DNA of 64,000 nt from contig CAIMMM010000006.1 in the NCBI GenBank assembly GCA_903842575.1, positions 75,456 to 139,455 of the forward strand, in the 5' to 3' direction. The DNA comes from an uncultured Bacteroidota bacterium (GTDB taxonomy: Bacteria; Bacteroidota; Bacteroidia; Flavobacteriales; Flavobacteriaceae). The notes under the pieces were generated by a model. It was not told the origin of the DNA. It worked only from the letters and a program-made list of their open reading frames with translations, and searched no databases. The position numbers and the translations under genes are program-made. Below are positions 43,321 to 53,230 of the stretch, piece after piece; position 1 is the first letter of the stretch; each line of letters starts with the position of its first letter.

Positions 43321-46152
43321 TTATTTTTTAGGGTGTTCTTGATTCTCCGGAGATGGGGGTAATCCTGAGTTTTTTTCATCTTCGCTCTGCATGTCTTTTT
43401 TATTTTCTATTGAATTTTGACCCTCTTCTGAAGGTTTGTTTTCATTTGTTTGTTTATTATTTAAAGTAACCGGTTTTGGCTCAACTGCTTTTTCAAATGT
43501 ACCGTCCCAATTAGGTTTAGGAGCATTGTCATCAAATTTTCCTGCTAAATAATCCTCTATATTTTTTTTAATCTGAACAACCAAATAATTTTCTGAAGAG
43601 ATAATAATTGGTTTATCTTGAATTTTATAATCTTTATAATCTTTTAAAATTGCCGTAATCCCTTTGGCAAAATCTTCAGAATTCATTCCGTGAATTACCA
43701 CAAAATTATCCGTCATTGTATAGATGTCAAATGAAGTTGTAAGCTTGCCCAAACTTCTATCGGCAATGAATTTTTTAATTTTTTCTTGAAGAATTTTTGT
43801 GTTTTTATCTTCCAGACTTATTGCTTTATAGAGAATTTTCCAATTTGTAGAGTCATCAGTAGTCAATTGTAATGCTTCTAATTTGGGGATATTAACGGAC
43901 AGTAGCGTTTCGGCTTTTTTGCCTTCTTCGCTATTTATATAATTTAAAGCCACAAAATTAAGTGCTTTTTTGTATTCCCCCAATCCGCTTAATTTACCAA
44001 TTACATTTGCTTTTAACAATTCGAATTTCGGCACTAATTCCTCTCCTGTATATTTGTCTATTGCCAAAGTTAAATTAGCAAAAACGGCTCTGTATTCTCC
44101 ATTTTGATATTGTTTGTATAGGCTATCATATACTGCTTCGGGAGAATCACTTGAATTTGCAGATGTAGTTCCCGAGCTTAGTATTTGTGCATAACGAGAA
44201 TCTGGATATTGCAAAATGATTTTGGCTTTCATGGCTTCCGCTTTGTTTTTATCCAAGATCTCATAAAGCTTGTACAAATTATACATGGAAGGTAAAATTA
44301 ATCGCTCTTCGGGATTGTTTTTTAATAATTGTTCCAATTTATTAACTGCCAATTGGTATTCTTTGAATTTCTCTTTATAAATTACTCCTAGTTGATAATA
44401 AGCAAAATTTCGTTCTTTGCTTATACTGTCCATTTCTGTTTGAGATTTTGATATTTGATTTATGTAAAAATCGGAAGTGTATTTATCCTCTTCTTTAGCA
44501 TGCTCTTCGTCCTTTTTTTTCTCATCGGCAAGATCTTCCTTATTTCCTTCTTTGCTGTCTTCTTTGGTTTTTGTCAAAGAAGAAACTCTCCAATTGTCTT
44601 GCAAGGTCCTACTTCCCCAATTTTTCTTATATTCCGATTTACCTAAAGCAACTGTATTTGGATTATAAAAATAGAAATTACCCTCTTTCCCCGAGGAAAC
44701 AGGATTTGTATTTAATGATGAAGACATGTTCTTTTTACCAGAACTGTTTTCGCCATCTTGTGCGTTTAATTGATTTTCCGCCGATTCTTTGCCTCCGGTA
44801 TTTTCAGCTATTCGGGCTTGTTTTTGAGCTAATAGTAATTTTGTTTTGTCTTTCTTTTTGAGTTTTTCGATGTACTCATCATAATATTTAACTCTTTCGA
44901 TTTCCGACATATTAAACACCGAAATGATACTGTCATTTCTTTGCGCAATGCCTTCATATTTAATTACGTCTTCAAGATTGGCTCTTTTTTTAGTTATTAA
45001 ATTGAACTCTCTAGTACGTGGTTGTAAATACACTAAAGTGCTATCAAAATATTTTTCTGCCATAACATATTTGGCATTATTGAAATAAATGTCAGCAATG
45101 TTTCTATAATTAGAAGCTATTAAATACGTATCGGAAGTTTTCTTTTTTAATGAAGTATTGTAATGTTTATTGGCTTGTTCGAAGTTATTTTGCTTGCCAT
45201 AAAACAATCCCATTTGATGATGCAACACATCCAAATAAGGGCGATTTTCCCTATCTTCTAACAAATCTCTAAATTTTTTCAGGAAAGCAATCGTATCTCC
45301 TTTTTCAAAATCAAAATATTGGGCTTGTCTCGCATGGGCTTGAATTACATATTGTCTAGCCGATTTCCTATTCATATTAATAACCGATTGATACATCACA
45401 AAAGCACTGTCTTTGTAATTCAACTCTTCATAAAGTTGGGCAAGAATAAATCGATATCTTGCTTTTTCTTCGTTAGATTTTGAAAATTCTGTAGCGATTT
45501 TTAATTTAGAAACGGCACTGTCTTTTTCTTCTAAATTCAAGAATGCCTGTGCTAAAGTGGCATTGGCATCCGCAAAAATTTGATCTTTAAATTTGATTTC
45601 TTTTAATAATTTATTGAGGTTATTTACCGCTAATGCATCATTGTCTAAACGCATATTGGTTTTTTCTCTCCAAATTTTTACTTCGTAAATTTTATCGCTT
45701 TTTGGATATTTGTACAAAACATAGTTAAAAGCTTCAAGTGCAGGAACAAATCTTTGATCGTAGTATCTTGCTTTTCCAAGCATTAGATGCGCTTCATCCA
45801 TTTGAGGATTTTTCTCCGAACCTTTAATGTTCATGGAATGTTTTTGAATAGCTTTGATGGATTTGGTTTCTGCACGGTCAAAATTGGCATTTTTATTTTC
45901 TCCTGGCAGTAGTTTTTCTTCTGAAACTTGCATTCTTTCTACAGGAATTCTTTCCCAAAAATTGTCGTGATATTGAGATTTTAAATCTGCAATGCCTTTG
46001 TCTAGTGCAATTCCACCGTTATACAAAATATTGTATTTAGTGCTTAATGCATGAGTGTTTCTAGAAACAAAATTGTTTTTTTTGACAGAACAGGCAATCA
46101 AAAGAAATAAAAATCCTAAAAAAAATAAATATTTTATAGTATTGGTTTTCAA
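43321..46152 (-). CDS. sprE: SprE/PorW-type gliding and type IX secretion lipoprotein
   Basis: A 943-residue lipoprotein (lipobox LLIAC, Cys21) with many TPR repeats (for example YPKSDKIYEVKIWREK, YKEKFKEYQLAVNKLEQLL), a charged low-complexity section (about 455-570) and a Pro/Glu-rich tail. The N-terminal NTHALSTKYNILYNGG region is characteristic of SprE/PorW, which is required for type IX secretion and gliding. Translation probably starts at TTG. It begins the operon that continues into bactofilin and atp genes. Confidence 0.85.
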   Translation of the reverse strand: MKTNTIKYLFFLGFLFLLIACSVKKNNFVSRNTHALSTKYNILYNGGIALDKGIADLKSQYHDNFWERIPVERMQVSEEKLLPGENKNANFDRAETKSIKAIQKHSMNIKGSEKNPQMDEAHLMLGKARYYDQRFVPALEAFNYVLYKYPKSDKIYEVKIWREKTNMRLDNDALAVNNLNKLLKEIKFKDQIFADANATLAQAFLNLEEKDSAVSKLKIATEFSKSNEEKARYRFILAQLYEELNYKDSAFVMYQSVINMNRKSARQYVIQAHARQAQYFDFEKGDTIAFLKKFRDLLEDRENRPYLDVLHHQMGLFYGKQNNFEQANKHYNTSLKKKTSDTYLIASNYRNIADIYFNNAKYVMAEKYFDSTLVYLQPRTREFNLITKKRANLEDVIKYEGIAQRNDSIISVFNMSEIERVKYYDEYIEKLKKKDKTKLLLAQKQARIAENTGGKESAENQLNAQDGENSSGKKNMSSSLNTNPVSSGKEGNFYFYNPNTVALGKSEYKKNWGSRTLQDNWRVSSLTKTKEDSKEGNKEDLADEKKKDEEHAKEEDKYTSDFYINQISKSQTEMDSISKERNFAYYQLGVIYKEKFKEYQLAVNKLEQLLKNNPEERLILPSMYNLYKLYEILDKNKAEAMKAKIILQYPDSRYAQILSSGTTSANSSDSPEAVYDSLYKQYQNGEYRAVFANLTLAIDKYTGEELVPKFELLKANVIGKLSGLGEYKKALNFVALNYINSEEGKKAETLLSVNIPKLEALQLTTDDSTNWKILYKAISLEDKNTKILQEKIKKFIADRSLGKLTTSFDIYTMTDNFVVIHGMNSEDFAKGITAILKDYKDYKIQDKPIIISSENYLVVQIKKNIEDYLAGKFDDNAPKPNWDGTFEKAVEPKPVTLNNKQTNENKPSEEGQNSIENKKDMQSEDEKNSGLPPSPENQEHPKK

Positions 46153-46240
46153 AGTAAAACGTTTTTAATATTAACTCAAAAAAGCTAATTATAGTATAAC
46201 TAACGGGTAAAAATACGTTTCTTTTTGATATGGAAAAAAA

Positions 46241-46939
46241 TTAAACAGCAAAAAATGCTTCTAATTCTTTTAAAGTTTCGGGAGAAGTTTGGATGTCCTT
46301 CACAATTTCGCCTTTATTTAATACCACAATTCGGCTACAAACCTCAACGGTGTGCACTAAATCATGGCTTGAAACTAATACGGTGACATTGGGATCCTCA
46401 GATAAATCTTTGATGATTTTTTTTAATCGATTCACAGTTGTCGGGTCCAGATTTGCAAAAGGTTCATCCAAAATTACTACTTCGGGATTGCCAATTAAAG
46501 CAGCGATAATACCAACTTTCTTTTGATTTCCTTTGGATAAATCACGAAGATATTTTCTGTTTTGAAGTATTTCACCATTAAAAAATTCTTCGTGTTTGGA
46601 TAAAAGCATGTCCACATCGGCTTTATTTTGATCACGCAAATCGCCAATAAAATAAAAATATTCTTCGGCGGTTAAATACCCAATTAGAAAACTCTCGTCA
46701 ATGAAAGCTGCCGTGAAAGGTTTCCATGTTTCACTTGTATTTACTCGAATTTTATTCGTTTTTATATACCCTGTGCTTGGCTGAATTAAATCGAGAAGTA
46801 AGCTGAAAAAAGTTGTTTTTCCAGCTCCATTATTTCCAACTAATCCAAAGCTTTGTCCTTTTGGAATATCTAGATTTGAAATATTTAAAACTTGAATTCC
46901 TGCAGTATATGTTTTTGAAAGATTGCTTACTTGTATCAT
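46241..46939 (-). CDS. ABC transporter ATP-binding protein
   Basis: A 232-residue ATPase. Walker A is GNNGAGKTT (about 35-43), the signature is LSKGNQKKVG, and Walker B is EVVILDEPFANLDP with the D-loop. It resembles the DUF5687-associated ATPases of Bacteroidota. It follows the DUF5687 membrane gene after 40 bases, and together they form an ABC transporter of unknown substrate. Confidence 0.92.
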   Translation of the reverse strand: MIQVSNLSKTYTAGIQVLNISNLDIPKGQSFGLVGNNGAGKTTFFSLLLDLIQPSTGYIKTNKIRVNTSETWKPFTAAFIDESFLIGYLTAEEYFYFIGDLRDQNKADVDMLLSKHEEFFNGEILQNRKYLRDLSKGNQKKVGIIAALIGNPEVVILDEPFANLDPTTVNRLKKIIKDLSEDPNVTVLVSSHDLVHTVEVCSRIVVLNKGEIVKDIQTSPETLKELEAFFAV

Positions 46940-46979
46940 TTTTTAAAAAGTTTGAAATTTTTATATATAAAATTTAACG

Positions 46980-48452
46980 TTAATTCTTCTGTTTATAAGC
47001 TGCAATAGTTGCATATTTTTCTGATTTGTAGATTTTCTCTATTAATTCAAATACTTTATTCCTAAAAGCAAATCCCAAGACTCCAGCAGAAGCAACAAAA
47101 ATTAATCCTGTTTCAGGACTGTAAACATAATAACCTAAGGCATATAAACCCATTGGCAATAACAATTTTGGTAATGAAATCAACATGGTTCTTACATTAA
47201 ATGCTTGCTTATTACCAAAAGCTCCTTTGGCTTGAGATAAATCTATTGGGGTTTTTACAAAGGCTCCGGCCAATAAAACTAAATGTGAATTCACTCCTAT
47301 ATTAAAAATCGCTCCAACAACAATTAGCATATAAATCTGCCAACCAAAATACAAATAAAAGGAAGCTATGATTGTTGAAATAACCGTAGCGATAACCATC
47401 AACCACCATTTTGAACTCAAATATTCTTTGTATTGAATGTTTTGGCTCATCATCAATTGGTAATATGAACTATCCCAACTTGGTACAAATTGTCCAAACG
47501 TGAAAAGGAAACCCCCTGTAACAAATATCCCGGCAAACACTTGCATTGCTGGACTTTGATAGGCTTCAATAGAATTGGTAAAAAATAATAAACCATAAAA
47601 GATGAAAACCACACTCATTATTAAAGTCGTTCTTGATCGTTTGTTTCTTCTTAATAATCGAATGTCATTTTTTAGGAAAGTCCCTAACGTCCCAAATTGG
47701 TTTAACCACGTATAATTTTCGGTTTTGGCTTCATCGCTTTTTTTGGCTAAACCCGTATCAATATTCAGATTGCTTTTGAAATGCATGAAGGCAAAATAAA
47801 ACAACGCAATAGCTAGAAGTATTGGGAAAACGAAAACAAAATTAGTCGTATAAAAAGACTGAAAAAAGGGTCCGGTATATGCTGTAATGTCGAAAAAATT
47901 ATAATATTGGGACAACGCAACACAAGCAATAATTAAAAGTACAGGGTAGAAAAAACTGTCTTTGTTGTTAATTAAAACGTTGGTGAAATTATTAGCATAA
48001 ATCATCGCCATAACTCCCAAATGCCATAACAAAACATGAGCAACCGAATAGCCATTCATTAGCAATACAATAGTAAACGGAATAAAGAAAAAAGCATGAA
48101 GCAAGTTGAAGAAAGAAATCCCTGTTTTCCCCAATGTAAAATGCACAATGGTATTACGTTTTATGGGCAAGGTTAACAAAGGCTTTATGTTCATTACCGG
48201 CATTTTTTGAAAAAAATAACGAATAACTAAATCCCCAAGAAAATAATAAACAATAAATTTATTAATGGTTATTAATGGTTCCAAATGGGCCTCTTCTTTA
48301 ATCAAAAAGAAAACGCCAACTCCGGCCAAAGTAAAAATAGTAATAAAATATAAAGCCACCAATCCCATTATGATTTTCATGGCAATGTTAGTCCCTAAAC
48401 TTGCAGAACGAATAAAAGATTTCCATTCAAGAATAATGAAATGTTTGAACAT
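46980..48452 (-). CDS. DUF5687 family membrane protein (ABC permease)
   Basis: A 490-residue protein with about 12 helices, opening with MFKHFIILEWKSFIRSAS, typical of DUF5687. It probably serves as the permease for the ATPase downstream. A MNIKPLLTLPIKRNTIVHF stretch is a family landmark. The substrate is unknown. Confidence 0.82.
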   Translation of the reverse strand: MFKHFIILEWKSFIRSASLGTNIAMKIIMGLVALYFITIFTLAGVGVFFLIKEEAHLEPLITINKFIVYYFLGDLVIRYFFQKMPVMNIKPLLTLPIKRNTIVHFTLGKTGISFFNLLHAFFFIPFTIVLLMNGYSVAHVLLWHLGVMAMIYANNFTNVLINNKDSFFYPVLLIIACVALSQYYNFFDITAYTGPFFQSFYTTNFVFVFPILLAIALFYFAFMHFKSNLNIDTGLAKKSDEAKTENYTWLNQFGTLGTFLKNDIRLLRRNKRSRTTLIMSVVFIFYGLLFFTNSIEAYQSPAMQVFAGIFVTGGFLFTFGQFVPSWDSSYYQLMMSQNIQYKEYLSSKWWLMVIATVISTIIASFYLYFGWQIYMLIVVGAIFNIGVNSHLVLLAGAFVKTPIDLSQAKGAFGNKQAFNVRTMLISLPKLLLPMGLYALGYYVYSPETGLIFVASAGVLGFAFRNKVFELIEKIYKSEKYATIAAYKQKN

Positions 48453-48539
48453 GTTGGTTGTTTTAGGTTTTAAAAATTAGTTTATAAATGTAGTAAAATG
48501 TTACAAATGTTTTGAAATTTATAAATCAGTATGATTTAT

Positions 48540-48547
48540 TATCTTTG
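48540..48547 (+). promoter_or_regulatory. -7 box before the ferredoxin-reductase gene
   Basis: TATCTTTG is an exact TAnnTTTG match, 16 bases before the ATG. A TTTG lies 25 bases upstream of it, longer than usual. Confidence 0.45.
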
Positions 48548-48563
48548 CAAAAAATAATACTAC

Positions 48564-49613
48564 ATGTCTTCCTTTTATAAATTACAAATCAAAGAAGTTA
48601 AACACGAAACTCCAAATGCGGTTTCTGTACTTTTTAATGTTCCCACCGAATTAAAAGCAAATTATAAATTCACTGCTGGACAATATATCAACTTGAAATT
48701 AACCCTCGACGGGAAGGAAATTCGTCGTGCCTATTCCATTTGTTCTTCACCCGATAGTGGTGATTTACGGATTGCTATCAAATCCGTGAAAAACGGAAAT
48801 TTTTCAAAATTTGCCAACGAAAATCTCAAAGCGGGCGATATTATTGAAGTAGGATTACCCGAAGGAAACTTCATTTTTGAACCTAACTTCACAAATCTAA
48901 AAAACTATGCAGCTTTTGTTGCTGGTAGCGGAATTACTCCCGTTATTGCTATTTTAAAAACCGTTTTGAAAAACGAACCTAATAGTTCTTTTGTATTGGT
49001 TTATGGCAATAAATCTCCGGATGAAACCATTTTTTATCAGGAACTTCATGACTTACAATTACAATATGTGGGTCGCTTTTTCGTGCATTATGTCTATAGT
49101 CAAGCCAAAGTGGATGGCGAACTTTTTGGCCGCATTGAAAAATCAACCGTTAATTTTGTGATGAACAATAAGCACAAAGAAAAAAAGTTTGATAAATTCT
49201 ATTTATGTGGTCCGGAAGAAATGATTAACCTGGTTTCAGGTGTTTTAAAGGAACATAATGTTGCGGATAAAAATATCAAATTTGAGTTATTTTCTTCTTC
49301 CAAAGAAAATGCAGCGGCCAGTTCGCTTGAAGGACACACAAAAATTACCATAATGGTTGATGATGAAGAAACCACCTTTGAAATGTCTCAAAAACAAACA
49401 GTGCTCGAAGCCGCTTTAAAACAAGGAATTGACGCACCTTATTCTTGTCAAGGAGGGATTTGTAGCAGTTGTTTGGCGCGTATTACTGCCGGAACTGCAG
49501 AAATGAAGAAGAATTCCATTCTTACCGATGGTGAAATCGCCGAAGGTTTAATTTTAACCTGTCAAGCACATCCGACCTCAGCGGAGATTTATGTGGATTA
49601 TGATGATGTATAG
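48564..49613 (+). CDS. PaaE-like 2Fe-2S ferredoxin/FAD oxidoreductase
   Basis: A 349-residue reductase with an FAD-binding barrel (about 1-105; RRAYSICSSP), an NAD(P)H domain (FVAGSGITPVIAILKT; CGPEEMI), and a C-terminal plant-type ferredoxin domain with cluster cysteines C295, C300, C303 and C333. Such reductases feed electrons to oxygenases or desaturases; PaaE of the phenylacetyl-CoA epoxidase is the closest type. The other paa genes are not nearby, so the partner here is uncertain; the soluble desaturase at 15500 also needs a donor. Confidence 0.88.
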   Translation: MSSFYKLQIKEVKHETPNAVSVLFNVPTELKANYKFTAGQYINLKLTLDGKEIRRAYSICSSPDSGDLRIAIKSVKNGNFSKFANENLKAGDIIEVGLPEGNFIFEPNFTNLKNYAAFVAGSGITPVIAILKTVLKNEPNSSFVLVYGNKSPDETIFYQELHDLQLQYVGRFFVHYVYSQAKVDGELFGRIEKSTVNFVMNNKHKEKKFDKFYLCGPEEMINLVSGVLKEHNVADKNIKFELFSSSKENAAASSLEGHTKITIMVDDEETTFEMSQKQTVLEAALKQGIDAPYSCQGGICSSCLARITAGTAEMKKNSILTDGEIAEGLILTCQAHPTSAEIYVDYDDV

Positions 49614-49651
49614 TTAAAATAAAGAGATCGCTTCCAACTATGGGCGTTTTT

Positions 49652-50695
49652 CTATTTTATGGAAGAAGCTATTTTTTCAACAATAGTTTCTGGAGAAATG
49701 GTTCGCATGGCATCTTCATATCCTTCCACTTTTTTATTTCCATATACTGACGTTGGCAAGAAAGGATATTGTTTTCTATCAGACAATAAACAATTTTCCA
49801 ACGGTTGATTGAAAGGCGCAAAGCCTGCATAAGGATGCGTTGCTCCCCAAAGTGTAATGGTTTTTACTCCAAGCATGGCGGCAATATGTGCATTCCCACT
49901 GTCCATAGAAAGCATAATGTCCAGATTAGAAATAAGCTTTAGCTCTTCTTGAAAAGAAATTTTACCCGCAATATTGATTACATTTTCTTTTCCTTTTGCA
50001 AGTATATTTAGCTTATCGATTTCTTTATTTCCACCACCCAAAAGAAAGATTTTATAGGCACTGTTATTTGCTAAATCGTCGATAATCCTTTGCATTAAAT
50101 CCTGAGGATATACTTTACTTTCGTACTGAGCAAAAGGAGCAATTCCAATCCATTTTAGATTGTTTTTTTCTCCTGAAATAAATAAAATGTCTTCCGATAA
50201 AATGTCTTTTTCTGGAAATTTAGGATGAGATAGATTTATTGTGAAACCAAGTTTTTGGAATGTAGCAACATGTCTTTGAATCATTGTTTTTAATGGTTCG
50301 AAAACTTTGTTTTGGGAGCGCGTCAGTGCTTTTTTTTCTGCTCTTCCTTTATCCGTAAAAGCAACTTTTTTTCCGCTTAAAGCAAATAAATTTCTAACTA
50401 TCTTGGAACGTAGTACATTGTGTAAATCGGCAACAGCATCAATATTCAATTGTTTTAAATCCCAGAATAATCTAAGCAGCCCAAAAAATCCTTTGTGACG
50501 CTTTTTTACATCAACCGCAAAGAAATTCATATTGGGTATCTCATCAAAAAAAGGTTTGAAAAAAGGACGCGTGACAAAAGTAATTTTGACATCCAGATTC
50601 TGCTCTGCAAAAGCCTTAATAACAGGAACTGTCATGGCAACATCTCCCATTGCGGAGAGTCGAATAACGGCAATATGTTTTATTTTTTTTGACAA
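49652..50695 (-). CDS. Glycosyltransferase family 9 (heptosyltransferase-like)
   Basis: A 347-residue GT9 enzyme. RLSAMGDVAMTVPVIKAF at the N-terminus, DMLMSMDSGNAHIAAMLG-like SNLDIMLSMDSGNAHIA in the second half, and TLWGATHPYAGFAP are typical. It transfers a sugar, probably heptose-like, to the lipopolysaccharide core. It is 14 bases after the DUF4254 gene, which commonly accompanies it. Confidence 0.88.
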   Translation of the reverse strand: MSKKIKHIAVIRLSAMGDVAMTVPVIKAFAEQNLDVKITFVTRPFFKPFFDEIPNMNFFAVDVKKRHKGFFGLLRLFWDLKQLNIDAVADLHNVLRSKIVRNLFALSGKKVAFTDKGRAEKKALTRSQNKVFEPLKTMIQRHVATFQKLGFTINLSHPKFPEKDILSEDILFISGEKNNLKWIGIAPFAQYESKVYPQDLMQRIIDDLANNSAYKIFLLGGGNKEIDKLNILAKGKENVINIAGKISFQEELKLISNLDIMLSMDSGNAHIAAMLGVKTITLWGATHPYAGFAPFNQPLENCLLSDRKQYPFLPTSVYGNKKVEGYEDAMRTISPETIVEKIASSIK

Positions 50696-50709
50696 AGTAT
50701 TGTCGGAGA

Positions 50710-51315
50710 TTATTTTTTTTTCTGATACAAAATAGGATTCAAATCATCATCATTGTACATTTTCATTTGTTTGTACACTTTCATGAATTTATCACCGTTT
50801 TCAATATCTGTCAACAAATCATCAATAGCAGTTGACAAATCGGTTCTTTGTTCCAATAAAACATTTAGTTTAACTTGGCATTTGTCTCTATGTTCTTGTG
50901 AAGCTTCAGCGCGATTAACTTCTTCATTCATGTGATAAATTTTCAGAGCCAAAATAGATAATCTGTCTATAGTCCAAGCAGGACTTTCTGAATTAATTTT
51001 GGCTGAAGGCTTTACCGTTATATGTGCATATTTTTGAAGAAAATAACTGTCAATATATTCCACCATATCAGTTCTTTCTTGATTGGAAGCATCTATTTTT
51101 CTTTTTAAAGTCAAAGCGGCCACGGGAGCAATATTGGGATCACGGATAATATCCTCAAAGTGCCATTGCACTGTGTCAATCCAATTTTTAAAATACAACA
51201 AATGTTCTATTTTTTCATTTGGATACGGATTATTTATGGGTTGATCTACGCTGTCATAAACGTGATAATCCTTAATACTTTGTTCAAATATAGAATAGGC
51301 AAATTTTGAAAACAT
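50710..51315 (-). CDS. DUF4254 protein
   Basis: A 201-residue cytosolic, mostly helical protein of the DUF4254 family. The stretches NWIDTVQWHFEDIIRDP and DRLSILALKIYHMNEE are family landmarks. Function is unknown. It precedes the GT9 gene in a two-gene operon, so a role in LPS synthesis or its control is plausible but unproven. Confidence 0.8.
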   Translation of the reverse strand: MFSKFAYSIFEQSIKDYHVYDSVDQPINNPYPNEKIEHLLYFKNWIDTVQWHFEDIIRDPNIAPVAALTLKRKIDASNQERTDMVEYIDSYFLQKYAHITVKPSAKINSESPAWTIDRLSILALKIYHMNEEVNRAEASQEHRDKCQVKLNVLLEQRTDLSTAIDDLLTDIENGDKFMKVYKQMKMYNDDDLNPILYQKKK

Positions 51316-51333
51316 ACATTTAAATTTTATTTA

Positions 51334-51341
51334 CAAATATA
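51334..51341 (-). promoter_or_regulatory. -7 box before the DUF4254 gene
   Basis: On the minus strand it reads TATATTTG, an exact match, 18 bases before the ATG. A GTTT lies about 20 bases further upstream. Confidence 0.45.
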
Positions 51342-51381
51342 GTTTTTCTACATTTACATAAACATACTAATTCCCATATTT

Positions 51382-52035
51382 ATGCATCTTCATTATATTT
51401 CCGAAAATAATAGTATCCTCAATCACTTTTTAGCGCAAATCCGAGATGTCACTATTCAAAAAGACAGCATGCGTTTTCGTAAAAATATAGAGCGTATAGG
51501 TGAAATTATGGCCTATGAATTGAGCAAAACGTTGGAATATAAAAACATTGATGTACAAACACCATTAGGCATAAAACACACTACCACTATTGCCGATCAT
51601 GTAGTTTTATGTTCTATTCTTCGCGCTGGATTGGCTTTGCACACTGGTTTTATGAATATTTTTGACAATGCCGAAAACGGTTTTGTTTCTGCCTATCGTC
51701 ATCATTATAATAACGACGATGCTTTTGAAATCCTAGTAGAATACCAAGCCGCGCCTTCTTTTGAAAATAAAAACTTAATATTAATTGATCCTATGCTGGC
51801 CACAGGACAATCTATTGTTGCTGTTTTACACAAATTGCATTTGGAACAAAAACCAAAAGAAATACACATTGCGGTAGTTATTGCTGCTCCAGAAGGGATT
51901 GCTTTCCTTGAAAAAAATCTACCCTCTAATTGCCACCTTTGGGTTGCGGCTTTGGATGAAAAACTCAACGAGAAAAACTACATCGTTCCTGGACTTGGAG
52001 ATGCTGGCGATTTGGCTTATGGAAGTAAGTTATAA
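51382..52035 (+). CDS. upp: Uracil phosphoribosyltransferase
   Basis: A 217-residue enzyme that makes UMP from uracil and PRPP. The PRPP loop is in LILIDPMLATGQSIVAV, and the uracil-binding tail VPGLGDAGDLAYG is at the C-terminus. It overlaps the convergent DUF6427 gene by six bases. Confidence 0.95.
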   Translation: MHLHYISENNSILNHFLAQIRDVTIQKDSMRFRKNIERIGEIMAYELSKTLEYKNIDVQTPLGIKHTTTIADHVVLCSILRAGLALHTGFMNIFDNAENGFVSAYRHHYNNDDAFEILVEYQAAPSFENKNLILIDPMLATGQSIVAVLHKLHLEQKPKEIHIAVVIAAPEGIAFLEKNLPSNCHLWVAALDEKLNEKNYIVPGLGDAGDLAYGSKL

Positions 52036-52950
52036 TTGAGAAAAGAAACAGAAAAAGGCCAAAATAACAAACAGAATTGAAACAATTTCCTGATACATTT
52101 TACTTTGCGAATATTCAATATTGCTCGTTGCCATAACGGATAAGGGCATAAAAGTAAATACTAAAATTGTACTGTTTTTTTCTGGTGAAATTAAAAAAAC
52201 AACAATCCCAATAAAAAAAGCAAAGATCATTTTTTTGAACGACGCTTGGAGAATTAAAGGCTTATTTGTGACCGAAAAAATCATCGAAAACACAAAGTAT
52301 AAAGCAGTTACCACATATACAGAAAGCGCAATGTTCTGATAATTATTGGTAAAATAATCCAATTGAAAATTCGTTTTTCTTTGTTCTAAAAAACAGGCAA
52401 TCCAAGTAATGTCAAAAATCATGGCCGCTAAAACTGAAATTGTTGCTATTACAAAAAAGGCAACAAAAGGCAACAACCAGTTTCTGTAATCTCTAGAAAC
52501 GTGAAATATTATTGAAATAAAAACCAAAAGAATAAAAAGAATACACCAAAAATGGAACAAACTTGCTACAAATATCCATATTGAAGCATCAAAAATTTTC
52601 TCTTTTGGCGATTTTAAGGATTGCAAAGAAATTAATCTTCGCATAGCCATCATTAGAAAGAAATTTGCCAAAAGTAATTTGAAATCATTAAAAAGTGAAG
52701 GAAAGAAAAGCAACAGTAATAAATAGAAAAGAATAGTATAACTACTGTTTTTGGTGAGTCCGTTCTTTTTTACAATGAAATTCACAACAAATAAAATCCC
52801 TAGCAAAACAGATAGAATTATCATTTTTAGACTAATGGCATTTACCCAATTACTATCTTGAAATTGATACATAAAAAAGCAAATCAATAAGAGGAACGCC
52901 ACTAAAGAATAATTTAATGGTGTAGATTTTCTAAAAAGGCTTGTTATCAT
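52030..52950 (-). CDS. DUF6427-like membrane protein
   Basis: A 306-residue protein with about ten predicted helices. I recognise it as resembling DUF6427 of Flavobacteriia, usually found beside upp and purD. It has no detectable enzymatic motif. It could be a polymerase- or transporter-like membrane protein, but this cannot be decided. Confidence 0.7.
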   Translation of the reverse strand: MITSLFRKSTPLNYSLVAFLLLICFFMYQFQDSNWVNAISLKMIILSVLLGILFVVNFIVKKNGLTKNSSYTILFYLLLLLFFPSLFNDFKLLLANFFLMMAMRRLISLQSLKSPKEKIFDASIWIFVASLFHFWCILFILLVFISIIFHVSRDYRNWLLPFVAFFVIATISVLAAMIFDITWIACFLEQRKTNFQLDYFTNNYQNIALSVYVVTALYFVFSMIFSVTNKPLILQASFKKMIFAFFIGIVVFLISPEKNSTILVFTFMPLSVMATSNIEYSQSKMYQEIVSILFVILAFFCFFSQL

Positions 52951-52970
52951 ATGGATATTTTATACATTTG
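52941..52970 (+). promoter_or_regulatory. Promoter of the DUF6341 gene
   Basis: TTG (52941-52943), a 19-base spacer, then an exact -7 box TACATTTG (52963-52970). It places the transcript start near 52977 and supports the ATG at 52997. Confidence 0.6.
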
Positions 52971-52996
52971 TGACTGTAAATATAACATTTTATAAA

Positions 52997-53230
52997 ATGA
53001 GAGCATTTTTCGAAGGTATACAAACTTTATTTGTAGATTTTTTATTTAAACCCTACGATTTATTACGAGAATTGGAATTAAGCAATTGGTGGTTGGCTAA
53101 TATAGTTAGTTGGACATTGATGATTGTTTGTGCATATTATATGGTTTATTGGTGCAAACAATTAAAGATTCACAAAGACACAGGCGAAGATAAACAAGAT
53201 ACATCGGCACATTCTTTCTTAACTAAGTAA
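52997..53230 (+). CDS. DUF6341-like small membrane protein
   Basis: A 77-residue protein with one helix (about 31-51) and a polar tail. It resembles DUF6341 of Flavobacteriia; the N-terminal RAFFEGIQTLFVDFLFKPYD stretch is the landmark. The ATG at 52997 is preferred because the promoter lies just upstream of it. Its 3' end overlaps purD by 12 bases on the opposite strand. Confidence 0.72.
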   Translation: MRAFFEGIQTLFVDFLFKPYDLLRELELSNWWLANIVSWTLMIVCAYYMVYWCKQLKIHKDTGEDKQDTSAHSFLTK

